64,000 bases of DNA. Origin: JACRLV01 sp045863555 (GTDB taxonomy: Bacteria > Planctomycetota > Phycisphaerae > UBA1845 > Fen-1342). Below the pieces are notes generated by a model. The model did not search any database. It had not been told where the DNA came from and was given only the letters and a program-made list of their open reading frames with translations. The translations under genes and the position numbers were made by a program. The stretch spans positions 1 to 64,000 of the forward strand of contig BTUU01000022.1 of NCBI GenBank assembly GCA_045863555.1, written 5' to 3'. Of the stretch, positions 26,701-33,800 are shown piece by piece (positions within the stretch are counted from its first letter, which is position 1; every line of letters starts with the position of its first letter).

Positions 26701-27312
26701 GCGATCACAGTGGGTCTGGGGTTCGGGCTCCAGGAGATCGTGGCGAATTTCGTCTCGGGTCTGATCCTGCTGTTCGAGCGGCCGATCCGCGTCGGCGACC
26801 TGGTGACGGTCGGGGACGTATCGGGGACGGTGACAAAGATCCGGATTCGGGCGACGACGATCACGGATTTCGACCGCAAGGAGCTGATCGTTCCGAACAA
26901 GGAGCTGATCGCGGGCCGGGTGCTGAACTGGACACTGAGCGACACGACGCTGCGGCTGGTGCTGCCGGTGGGGGTTGCATACGGCTCGGACGTGGAGGCG
27001 ACGCGGACGGCACTGGCGCGCGTCGCGGCCGACTGCGAGTATGTGCTCAAGGATCCGGCGCCGCAGGTGCTGTTCATGGGATTCGGGCAGAGCACGCTGG
27101 ACTTCGAGCTGCGGGTGATCGTGCAGATCGAGAACGGGCTGGCGGCGCGGACGGAGCTGAATCGGGCGATCGAGTCGGCGTTCCGCCGGGCGGGGATCGA
27201 GGTCGCGTACCCGCAGCGGGACGTGAACGTGAAGATCGGCGACGCGCGGCTGCTCGAGCTCTTGAAGAACAGGGTCCTGCCTCCGCCGCCGTCCGAGGAA
27301 TCCAACCCGTAG
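23719..27312 (+). CDS. MscK/KefA-like mechanosensitive channel
   Basis: The 1197-aa protein resembles the large MscS-superfamily channels. It has a signal peptide, a Thr/Gln/Pro-Ala repeat linker (TQTAPATQTAPA, about 45-75) and a long periplasmic coiled-coil domain to about residue 510. Some ten transmembrane helices follow. The MscS core begins around residue 960, with the pore helix and beta domain recognisable in GLGFGLQEIVANFVSGL, FERPIRVGDLV and LIVPNKELIAGRVLNW. Such channels release solutes on hypo-osmotic shock. The start is ATG 23719, giving a normal signal peptide. A cytoplasmic loop of about 40 residues (QAERRKAAEAEAEKAG) is charged. Confidence 0.88.
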   Translation: MRYSARTSVAALIFLTLIASGAPGQDRPESPPVTQPAGQSTEPAATQPASTQTTQTAPATQTAPATQTAPASQPSITTAVPTVEEIQQRISDAEANTALDEAARGELVKIYKDLLAELNRAAQFAQRTEKYKADSTPPKAEELEALRAPTTQPIGEIDAGIPPDATIAVATGLVAEAKTGLEERTRALAEIETEQKRRDQRRADNPREVTAIGARIAELSTAPLPGDKNEGPLRQEARRLLRQARLASLAAENAMLAAELPAYAGQSESLTARRDLAARDVLIAERLLKAREAALQSLQRREAEKAAMAAEKALAEAAAADPAVKQLLVDNAKFASEVEKYTTETDTIKNYRARTDARLSQLKLESRSMRDIVSQLGADRQIGGRLRQQRVSLPSTRDYEVWIATNARRRADAEFRKIEMEARSRELGVLDEVVKATMKLVDPRVDDEQRRRIEETVRRALADQKKLVDDLKDNRLPTYSNEVTLLREKLSDLVRLSRDYENFIDRHVFWIPSAPLIGPGIVAGVIAGAGKFAQPADWRQTWEVFVTDIIREPGVYVGFSVVVLTLLGLQGWLRSFVRARGERVAKPATDRFSYTLHTLVATVLLAAGGPVILAFAGWRLGQSIDAGSWQNAISAGLLGAALAWAFIGLLMHLCRPQGLAEAHFRWRPASIRIMRRNLAWLGLFVVPCAFVSHTTQAFDEEAPRQTLGRLAFMIEMFALATFTWRVIHPENGIVANLLNRSKNSWLSRLRYVWFSLAVGVPAILGVVSGLGYDYTALQFSIRFTRTLELVAVLFVVSAVTLRWLFVAQRKIAIDQAERRKAAEAEAEKAGDAPVEAAPIVEPDELNILALSAQTRQLLYTFVAMTFFFGSWFIWRDTLPALEFLKSYRLDYGGAVVAAPEGAAGATVAEGATPVAEGVTLADLVVALVIIVVSIVLGKNLPALLEMAILARLPLEPSVRYAITSLVRYVISIIGIVAAFGALGIAWSNVQWLAAAITVGLGFGLQEIVANFVSGLILLFERPIRVGDLVTVGDVSGTVTKIRIRATTITDFDRKELIVPNKELIAGRVLNWTLSDTTLRLVLPVGVAYGSDVEATRTALARVAADCEYVLKDPAPQVLFMGFGQSTLDFELRVIVQIENGLAARTELNRAIESAFRRAGIEVAYPQRDVNVKIGDARLLELLKNRVLPPPPSEESNP

Positions 27313-27340
27313 CTCGCGCGCGGCGCGCGGCACGATTGCT

Positions 27341-28720
27341 CTACCGATTCACCGTCGCCGACGAACTCACCGTGAGGGGGACGACGCCGGCAGTCTGGCC
27401 GCCGGCGGGGGCTGAAACGGCGGGGAGGTCGATGCGTTTGCGGCGCGCGGCGGAGGTGTCGACCGGGCGGTAGTACTGGTCGCGCTGCTGCGGCGTCCAG
27501 CCGGCGTCGGTGATGAGCCGGCGGATCTCATCCTCGGTGAGGCGATACGACGCGCCGGCCTGCGAGACGACGTTTTCTTCCATCATGACGCTGCCCATGT
27601 CGTTCGCGCCGTAGAAGAGCGCGAGCTGGCCGACCTTCGGGCCCATCGTGACCCAGCTCGACTGGATGTGCGGGACGTTGTCGAAGTAGAGCCGGACGAG
27701 GGCGAGCATCGTCAAATACTCGTGGGCATCCGCGAGCAGGAGATGCTGGCCGTCCGGCCGCGGCCTTCGAGGCCGAAATGCAGAATGAGGAATGGAGAAT
27801 GCAGAACGGGGATTACCCGCGGCTGCGCCGCTTGCGAGCGACTCCCTTTCTGCATTCTGCATTTTGCATTCTTCATTCTCTTGGCCATGCGGCATCCGCT
27901 TCCAGCGGCCGAGCGGCGTGCCTTCCGGTTGGAACGTCCAGTGGATGAAGGCGGTGAAGCCGCCGGTCTCGTCCTGGAGGTCGCGGATGAGGCGCATGTG
28001 CTCGATGCGGTCCTCCAGCGTCTCGATGTGGCCGATGACCATCGTGGCGCTGGTCTTCATGCCGAGCTTGTGGGCCTCGCGCATGACTTCGAGCCACTCG
28101 TGCGAGAGCGACTTGCCCTGGGCGATCTTCGTCCGCACACGGTCGACGAGGATCTCGCCGCCGCCGCCGGGGATCGTCGCGAGGCCGGCTTCCTGGAGGC
28201 GGAGCAGCACGTCGCGCAGCGGCATCTTGAAAATCTGGTGAAACGCCCAGATCTCCGGCGGGCTGAACGCGTGGATGTGGATCGTCGGGTAGTTCCTGCG
28301 GATGAACCGCAGCAGGTCGAGATACCACTCGAAGGGCAGGCCGTGGCCGTGCGGGTCGCTGGCGTCGGGGACGAGGCCGCCCTGCATGAGGATCTGCGTG
28401 CCGCCGATGTCGATCAGCTCTTCGATTTTCCGGCCGATCTGCTCGAAGCTGAGGATGTACGCGTCTTTGTCGCCGGGGTCGGCCTTGAAATTGCAGAAGA
28501 TGCACTTGGCGGTGCAGACGTTGGCGTAGTTGATGTTGCGGTCGACGACGTAGGTGCGGTAGGGCTCGGGGTGCATCTCGCTGAGGCGGGCGAAGGCGAG
28601 GCGGCCGAGCTCGTGGATCGAGAGGTCGTGGTACATCGCGAGGATGTCGGCCTCGGTGTAGCGGCGGTGAGTGCGCGGCGGCGGCGTCAGCACGGCGTCG
28701 GAGGTCAAGGCAGCGGTCAC
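27341..28720 (-). CDS. mqnC: Cyclic dehypoxanthinyl futalosine synthase (MqnC) with in-frame insertion
   Basis: MqnC is the radical-SAM enzyme that cyclises dehypoxanthinyl futalosine in the futalosine route to menaquinone. The 459-aa protein has the cluster motif CTAKCIFC (69-76) and family blocks VVDRNINYANVC, GGTQILMQGGL, HAFSPPEI, IPGGGGEILVD and ANDMGSVMMEENVV. Residues of about 279-323 (GQENEECKMQNAERES... to RPRRPRP) have no counterpart in the family: elsewhere the FQPEGTPLG segment runs almost directly into the ADAHEYLTMLALVRL helix. The insert is 45 codons, in frame, and encoded by a repeat-like palindromic element. Whether the enzyme is active is unknown. A Pro/Val-rich tail extends past the family end. 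Confidence 0.9.
   Translation of the reverse strand: MTAALTSDAVLTPPPRTHRRYTEADILAMYHDLSIHELGRLAFARLSEMHPEPYRTYVVDRNINYANVCTAKCIFCNFKADPGDKDAYILSFEQIGRKIEELIDIGGTQILMQGGLVPDASDPHGHGLPFEWYLDLLRFIRRNYPTIHIHAFSPPEIWAFHQIFKMPLRDVLLRLQEAGLATIPGGGGEILVDRVRTKIAQGKSLSHEWLEVMREAHKLGMKTSATMVIGHIETLEDRIEHMRLIRDLQDETGGFTAFIHWTFQPEGTPLGRWKRMPHGQENEECKMQNAERESLASGAAAGNPRSAFSIPHSAFRPRRPRPDGQHLLLADAHEYLTMLALVRLYFDNVPHIQSSWVTMGPKVGQLALFYGANDMGSVMMEENVVSQAGASYRLTEDEIRRLITDAGWTPQQRDQYYRPVDTSAARRKRIDLPAVSAPAGGQTAGVVPLTVSSSATVNR
27752..27886 (-). repeat. Repeat-derived palindromic insertion inside mqnC
   Basis: Within the extra codons of mqnC lie AGAATGCAGAA (27796-27806) and its exact complement TTCTGCATTCT (27848-27858). 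The wider arms (about 27773-27806 and 27848-27880) are imperfectly complementary and made of 7-8-base ATTCTGC-type units. The 41-bp centre carries GCGGCTGCGCCGC. Total length is a multiple of three and leaves the frame open. Confidence 0.75.
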
Positions 28721-29235
28721 GGTCGGGCCCTCGCACGGGAGACAGTCGGGGGAGTGTACCGGATGGCGGGGGGCGGGGGCGGGGCTGGGTTGGGTTTCAC
28801 GGTTTTTGACAAAACGGGCACGCCGGAGCCTTGGGTGAACGGGATTTCAAGATGATCAAGATGCTCAACGTGTGTGTACACTCGATTTGCGCTCCTTCTG
28901 ATAATGTCGCTGTCCTGAATACGTCGGCGGGGTGCGGGATTTTCCGCAGAACCGTGAATTGAGCGCCTTCTCGCGAGGCGTCCGGGGGCCGGCGAGGGTG
29001 CCCTCGATCCCCGGAGTGCGCGAGGCTGGCGGAATTTGTGCGCGGCCATATTTCGTCTCCCTCTCGCGGTGCATCACCCGGCGTATTGTTGCTGTGCGTG
29101 AGGGGCTGTGTGGGGACGGCGCGGGAAATGGGGGGATTCGGCGGATTCTGGCGGGAGTTGGGTTCTTTCGGGTCGCGGGTGCCCGAAGATTCAGCTCTGG
29201 TACAGAAGAGAAGTCGCAGCCGGGTGATTTCTGTC

Positions 29236-29313
29236 GCCCCGTTCCGGGGCTCGAATGCAAGCGAGCTATCCCCACGGCTCGCGCCGTGGGCAACCCTCTG
29301 CCGCCCTCCGGGC
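29236..29313 (+). repeat. Three-hairpin interspersed repeat, copy 1
   Basis: Hairpin 1 is GCCCC/GGGGC (29236-29250), hairpin 2 CCCACGGC/GCCGTGGG (29271-29290) and hairpin 3 GCCC/GGGC (29303-29313). The centres are about 38 and 28 bp apart. The element at 31511-31594 has the same spacing with entirely different stem sequences. There is no coding potential and no T tract. Confidence 0.65.
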
Positions 29314-29483
29314 TAAACGCAGCCGCCCAGGCGGTCACGCATGCTTCGCGTCGTTCCGCCCGGGTCGCGGGAGATAGAAAACACGTCGGGGAGGTTACAC
29401 TCCCCAATTCCGCTTCGGACGGCGCGGCCTGAGCGCGCTCGCGGCAGTTGCGGCGGAACGCAGGCTGCACTGAGCCGGAGGAC

Positions 29484-29507
29484 GGGTGGGCTGAGCCCAC
29501 CCTACGA
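29484..29507 (+). repeat. Hairpin-plus-CTACG repeat, copy 1
   Basis: GGGTGGGCT (29484-29492) and AGCCCACCC (29494-29502) form a near-perfect palindrome followed by TACG, ending 27 bp before the ABC-F start codon. The element at 34522-34547 has the same form (9-base arms, then CTACG/TACGG and TAACG) with different arms. Confidence 0.55.
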
Positions 29508-29533
29508 GCGATAACGGGGTACCAAAGCGCCGC

Positions 29534-31480
29534 ATGGGCACGATCTCGATACAAGCCGTCGCCAAGCAGTTCGGGCCGCAGGTGGTCCTGCGCGAGGCGT
29601 CCGTCGAGCTTCAGAGCGGCGAGACGGTCGGGCTTGTCGGGCCCAACGGCGCGGGCAAGACCACGATCTTCCGGCTGATTCTCCGCCGGTTCCCGCCTGA
29701 CCTCGGGACGGTTACCTGCTCCAAGGGAATGGAAGTCGGCTATCTGCCGCAGGACCCGGAGGTCAATCTCGACGCGACGCTGCACGACGAGGTGCTGAGC
29801 GCGTTCGCGGACGTGCTCGCGATCGAGCGGAAGATGCACGAGATTTCGCACGAAATCGCGGAAAAACACGAGGGGCCGGAATACGAATCGCTGCTCGATC
29901 AATACGGCAAGCTCGAGGCGCAGTTCGTCGCCGCCGACGGCTACGCGATCGAGACGCAGCTCAAGGAGATCGTCGGCGGCCTCGGTTTCACGCCCGAGGA
30001 CCTGAAGCTGCCGATGCGGGCCCTCTCCGGCGGCCAGAAGTGCCGGGCGGCGCTGGCGAAGCTGCTGCTCCAGGACTCGACGTATCTGCTGCTCGACGAG
30101 CCGACGAACCACCTCGACATCGACGCGGTCCGCTGGCTGGAGAAATTTCTGCGCTCGCATCACGGCGGGGCGGCGGTCATCTCGCACGACCGCTACCTGC
30201 TCGACCGGATCGCCGACCGGATCATTGAGGTCGAGGGCGGGCGGCTGAATGCATACCCCGGCAACTACACCAACTATGTCGAGACGCGCGAGGTCCGCCG
30301 GCTCACGCAGGAGCGGCAATTCGAGAAGGACCAGGCGTTCATCGCCAAGGAACGCGACTACATCGCCCGGAACATCGCCAGCAAGCGGACCGGCGTCGCC
30401 CGCGGGCGGCGGACGCAGCTTGAACGCCGCCTCGCGGCGGGTGAATTCACGATGGAGCGGCCGGGGGCGAAAAAGGAGCTGAGGCTTGCGTTCAGCGGCG
30501 AGGAGCAGAAGGGCCGCACGATCTTCGATGCCCAGGGGCTAACCAAGCGGTTCGGCGACAAGCAACTTTTCCGCGATCTGTCGCTCCAGATCGCATCCGG
30601 CGATCGGCTGGGCATCACCGGCCCGAACGGCACGGGCAAGTCGACACTGCTGAAGGTGTTGCTGGGGCTGATGACGCCGGAGGAGGGCCGGGTGGTCGTC
30701 GATCCGAAAGCGTCGGTGGGGTATTACGCCCAGGAGTCGCACGACCTCGACCCGAGTCGCACGATTCTGACGGAGATTCAGAGCGTGCGGCAGGATCTGA
30801 CGGAGCAGCAGGCCCGGACGATCCTCGGCCGGTTCCTCTTCACCGGCGATGACGTGTTCAAATCCGTCGCGCGGCTCTCGGGCGGTGAGCAGTCGCGGGT
30901 GCGGCTCACGAAGCTGATTCTGTCGAATCCGAACGTGCTGGTGCTGGACGAGCCGACGAACCACCTCGACATTCCGTCACGCGAGGCGCTGGAGGAGGCG
31001 CTGGACGAGTTTCCGGGGACGATCATCGCCGTCAGCCATGACCGGTACTTTCTCGACCGGATCGTTGAGCGGCTGCTGGTGATCCGGCCGGAGGGCGCGC
31101 GGCAGTTTACGGGCGGGTACACGGAGTACATCGAGGCGGAGGAGGCGCGGGCGGAGGCCGAGCGCGTGGGCGCGGAGCGCGAGGCGGAGCGGGCGCGTGA
31201 CGAGGCTCGGAAGGCGGCGCGGAAAGCGGCGGATTCGAGCGGGAAATCGAAGGGTTCGGGCGGAAAACCGGGGCCGAAGTCGCGGTTCGACAAGATGGCG
31301 CTGGAGGAGCTGGAAGCGTTCATCGCGGCGCGGGAAGGCGAGATCGCGGAGATGACGGAGCGGTTCAGCGATCCTGCGATTGTGCGGGACCGGGCGGCGC
31401 TGGCGGAGTTGAATGCGAAGATGGATGGGATGCGGGCGGAGCTTGGCGAGGCTGAGGCGGCGTGGTATCGGCGGGGGTGA
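29534..31480 (+). CDS. ABC-F family ATPase
   Basis: ABC-F proteins are soluble twin-cassette ATPases that bind the ribosomal E site and act in translation or antibiotic protection. The 648-aa protein has Walker A motifs GPNGAGKTT (about 36) and GPNGTGKST (about 362), signatures LSGGQKCR and LSGGEQSR, two LDEPTNHLDI Walker B blocks and the interdomain arm (about 245-320). A lysine/glutamate-rich C-terminal coiled coil from about 545 on resembles the Uup type. No transmembrane segments are present. The housekeeping or resistance role is not decided. It ends 30 bp before a repeat-rich interval. Confidence 0.9.
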   Translation: MGTISIQAVAKQFGPQVVLREASVELQSGETVGLVGPNGAGKTTIFRLILRRFPPDLGTVTCSKGMEVGYLPQDPEVNLDATLHDEVLSAFADVLAIERKMHEISHEIAEKHEGPEYESLLDQYGKLEAQFVAADGYAIETQLKEIVGGLGFTPEDLKLPMRALSGGQKCRAALAKLLLQDSTYLLLDEPTNHLDIDAVRWLEKFLRSHHGGAAVISHDRYLLDRIADRIIEVEGGRLNAYPGNYTNYVETREVRRLTQERQFEKDQAFIAKERDYIARNIASKRTGVARGRRTQLERRLAAGEFTMERPGAKKELRLAFSGEEQKGRTIFDAQGLTKRFGDKQLFRDLSLQIASGDRLGITGPNGTGKSTLLKVLLGLMTPEEGRVVVDPKASVGYYAQESHDLDPSRTILTEIQSVRQDLTEQQARTILGRFLFTGDDVFKSVARLSGGEQSRVRLTKLILSNPNVLVLDEPTNHLDIPSREALEEALDEFPGTIIAVSHDRYFLDRIVERLLVIRPEGARQFTGGYTEYIEAEEARAEAERVGAEREAERARDEARKAARKAADSSGKSKGSGGKPGPKSRFDKMALEELEAFIAAREGEIAEMTERFSDPAIVRDRAALAELNAKMDGMRAELGEAEAAWYRRG

Positions 31481-31510
31481 CGGCAGGGTACGCGTATCGG
31501 CGGTTGGGGC

Positions 31511-31594
31511 GCCCTTTCAGGGCTTTGCGATGCGGCGGGTCGGTTTCCCAGGGCGTTGCCCTGGGCTCTGGCTGGGTCGCACCTTTGGTGCGAC
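31511..31594 (+). repeat. Three-hairpin interspersed repeat, copy 2
   Basis: Hairpin 1 is GCCCT/AGGGC around TTC (31511-31523), hairpin 2 CCCAGGGC/GCCCTGGG around GTT (31547-31565) and hairpin 3 GTCGCACC/GGTGCGAC around TTT (31576-31594). Centre-to-centre distances are 39 and 29 bp, close to copy 1. I recall strings of this kind between genes in many planctomycete genomes, but cannot check here. Confidence 0.75.
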
Positions 31595-31856
31595 GTCGGT
31601 CGGAACGCACGCGTCATGGACGGGTGGATTGGCGCGAACTCGCTGCGGAGCGAGAGCGACGGGTACGGATCGAGTGGTGCGAAGTCGGTCGGAACGCACG
31701 CGTCAGGTACGGTTCGATTGGCGCGAAGTCGCAGCGGAACGTGTGCGCCAGGCTCGGGTCGATTGGTGAAAACTCACCGCGTAACGCGCACCAAGTGCGG
31801 ATCGACGGGTGGGAACTCGCTGCGGAACGCGCGGCGGGGGTACGGGGCGGTCGCGG
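31592..31856 (+). repeat. Six-copy 44-45-bp tandem array
   Basis: Units start at 31592, 31636, 31681, 31725, 31769 and 31813, each about 44 bp (one 45). Each opens with gAAgTCGgtcGGAACGc and closes with a GGaTyGATTGGcGC-like end. Copies 1 and 3 are closest (GTCGGTCGGAACGCACGCGTCA in both). The unit is not a multiple of three, so it is not a repeat peptide. It directly abuts hairpin 3 of the preceding element. Confidence 0.75.
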
Positions 31857-32011
31857 GTCTGGGAGAACGGGCACGCGGGCGCGGGGCCGTGGCGGTTTTC
31901 CGTCGCCTTGACTTCCCCGCTGCGCTCCGGCATTCTCTACCGAATTCGCCCGGTCTCGGGCGCCGGACCGGCGTGCAGGGCAGCATGCCGACCGGCCGAT
32001 AGGAGCGTTAC

Positions 32012-32203
32012 ATGACGAAAATGCTCATCCGGTTGCGTCCGCTGCTGGTCGGCGGGACGACGCTGGGGCTGATTCAGGGGTTGGGGCAGATCAACTATAA
32101 CAGCCTGCTCTTCCAGTTCCTGGGCACGTGGATCAATATCCTGGTGGCTCTCATTTTCGGCGGCGATCTGTCGAATTTCAATAACGGCAACATGTTCAAC
32201 TAG
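32012..32203 (+). CDS. Small hydrophobic protein, 63 aa
   Basis: ATG 32012 follows AGGAG at ideal spacing. The product has a basic start (MTKMLIRLRP), a hydrophobic helix (about 10-25), a second one (about 37-51, GTWINILVALIFGG) and a polar Asn-rich end (SNFNNGNMFN). Pattern and coding context suggest a real membrane or secreted miniprotein. I recall similar short proteins in planctomycetes but cannot name a family. It lies 27 bp before tig in the same direction. Confidence 0.65.
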   Translation: MTKMLIRLRPLLVGGTTLGLIQGLGQINYNSLLFQFLGTWINILVALIFGGDLSNFNNGNMFN

Positions 32204-32230
32204 CGGGCGGCGTCAGCAGGAGTGCGCGTG

Positions 32231-33733
32231 ATGAGTGGGATCTCGAATCTCGCCGAGGGAATGAGCAATCCGGAGGTCATGGAGCGGGCCGACCGCGAAG
32301 TCGAGCGGCTGCGGAATGACCTGCGGGAGAAGGTGAAATCGGACATCAAAGACATCGGGACGCTGCGGAGGGAGATGTCCGTCACGGTCCCGGCGGACGT
32401 GATCCAGTCGCACTTCGACCACAATTTCAACGAGATCCGCACGGATGTCGCGATTCCCGGCTTCCGCAAGGGGCGGGCGCCCAAGGCGCTGGTCCGGAAG
32501 CGGTTTGCGCCGGAGGTCGGCGAGAGCCTGAAGACGTCGATCGTGGGGCAGTCGTTCCTCTCGGCGGTCGAGCAGCACAAGCTGGAAGTTCTGGGCGATC
32601 CGCTGTTCAAGATCGAGAAGGACAACCAGGTGAAGCTGCTGGAGATGGGCGAGGCGTTCGAGACGATCAAGCTGCCCGAGGAAGGCGATTTCACCTACAC
32701 GTGTGAATTCGAGATCAAGCCCGGATTTGAGCTGCCGGAGCTGAAGGGCGTGCCGGTCACGGAACCGAAGGCGGAGATCGCCGAGGAGACCGTGCAGGAG
32801 TTCATCGACCGGCAACTGAAGATCCGCGGCCAGTTCCAGCCGCTCGAAGGCGGGGCGGCCGACAAGGAAGACATGCTCATCGCGGACGTGGTGCTGAAGG
32901 TCGGCGACGAGCAGGTGAAGAGCGAGGCGAACGTGCAACTGGGCGTCCGGCCGTCGCGGCTGGACGGCATCGCGCTGATGACGCTCGATGAGGTGCTTTC
33001 GGGTGCAAAGCCCGGCGACGATCGGACTGTGGAGTGCACGTTCCCCGAGGACTACGAACGGGTGGACCTGCGGGGCAAGGCGGGCCGCTTTGAATTCAAG
33101 ATTCACGAAGTGAAGCGGCTGGTGCCGATCACGAAGGAAGCCCTGATGGAGCAGGTCGGGGCGGGCAGCGAGGATGAGCTGCGCACGCTGGTGATGCACG
33201 AGCTGGAAGCGGAGCGCGAGCGGCTCGTCTCTCAGGCGAAAAAGCAGCAGGTGATCGACTACCTGCTGGAAAAGACGCCGATGGACGTGCCCGAGGGTCT
33301 TTCGGCGCGGCACACGGACCGGGCGGTGATGCGGCGGGTCGTCGAGCTTCAGCAGCAGGGCGTGCCGGGCTCGGAAATCGAGGCGAAGATCGACGAGCTG
33401 CGGACGAGCGCCCGCGAGCAGGTGATGCGCGACCTGAAGGCGGAGTTCATCCTCGAGAAGGTGGCCGAGAAGCTGGGCGTGGGGATCAGCGAGGAAGAGG
33501 TCAACACGGAGATTGCGCGGATGGCGCGGCTCTATAATCAGCGCTTCGACCGCGTCCGGGACGATCTGCACCGACGGGGGCTGCTCCCGCAACTGGCCTC
33601 GCAGATCCGATATGACAAGTGCGTGCAGATCATTCTGCGCGACGCGACCGTGACGCAGGAACAGGCGGCTGCGGAAGCGCCGGAAGCGGCGCCGGAGAAG
33701 AAGAAGACGCCGAGGAAGAAGAAAGAGCAGTAG
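32231..33733 (+). CDS. tig: Trigger factor
   Basis: Trigger factor is the ribosome-bound chaperone at the exit tunnel. The 500-aa protein has the ribosome-docking signature GFRKGRAPKALV (about 79-90). A middle domain equivalent to the FKBP-type PPIase is degenerate: the aromatic active-site residues are not evident, although TFPEDYERVDLRGKAGRFEFKI is conserved. The C-terminal domain is helical and ends in a basic tail (KKKTPRKKKEQ). ATG 32231 has AGGAG 8 nt upstream. It precedes clpP1 and clpP2, the usual order for tig-clpP loci. Confidence 0.9.
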   Translation: MSGISNLAEGMSNPEVMERADREVERLRNDLREKVKSDIKDIGTLRREMSVTVPADVIQSHFDHNFNEIRTDVAIPGFRKGRAPKALVRKRFAPEVGESLKTSIVGQSFLSAVEQHKLEVLGDPLFKIEKDNQVKLLEMGEAFETIKLPEEGDFTYTCEFEIKPGFELPELKGVPVTEPKAEIAEETVQEFIDRQLKIRGQFQPLEGGAADKEDMLIADVVLKVGDEQVKSEANVQLGVRPSRLDGIALMTLDEVLSGAKPGDDRTVECTFPEDYERVDLRGKAGRFEFKIHEVKRLVPITKEALMEQVGAGSEDELRTLVMHELEAERERLVSQAKKQQVIDYLLEKTPMDVPEGLSARHTDRAVMRRVVELQQQGVPGSEIEAKIDELRTSAREQVMRDLKAEFILEKVAEKLGVGISEEEVNTEIARMARLYNQRFDRVRDDLHRRGLLPQLASQIRYDKCVQIILRDATVTQEQAAAEAPEAAPEKKKTPRKKKEQ

Positions 33734-33800
33734 CCGCAAGGCCCCCGCAGCGAGATCGCCACGGAAGGCCCAGGCTCCACGACGGACCGAAGGAGACTCC

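Larger units (their letters stand above)
28721..29533 (+). other. Gene-free interval with interspersed repeats
   Basis: About 0.8 kb between the divergent starts of mqnC and the ABC-F gene contains no credible gene. It holds a TTTCAAGATGATCAAGATG direct-repeat block (about 28843-28866), a GGATTCTGGCGGGAG block (about 29143) resembling one at 6175, the three-hairpin element (29236-29313) and a GGGTGGGCT hairpin (29484-29502). TTGACA at 28805 has no partner -10 box. Confidence 0.65.
31481..32011 (+). other. Repeat-rich gene-free interval
   Basis: This 530-bp gap holds the second three-hairpin element (31511-31594), a six-copy 44-45-bp tandem array (31592-31856) and GC-rich unique sequence up to the 63-aa gene. 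Several open frames cross it, but their products are low-complexity Arg/Gly/Ser readings of the repeats. Confidence 0.7.

Noticed and set aside
24121..27333. Long antisense frame opposite the MscK-like gene
   Set aside because: It is composed of Arg/His/Pro/Asp-rich low-complexity residues with no domains, while the plus strand encodes a clear channel.
28805..28840. Promoter from TTGACA at 28805
   Set aside because: No -10 box at 16-18 bp, and no gene starts downstream on the plus strand for 700 bp.
28865..30319. Minus-strand frame overlapping the ABC-F start and the repeat interval
   Set aside because: It crosses two repeat elements and runs antisense to a clear ABC-F cassette.
31592..31856. 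CRISPR array
   Set aside because: The units are directly tandem without unique spacers, are imperfect, and no cas gene is near.
31413..31911. Frames through the 44-bp array
   Set aside because: The repeat unit is not a multiple of three and the products are Arg/Gly/Ser-rich readings of it.
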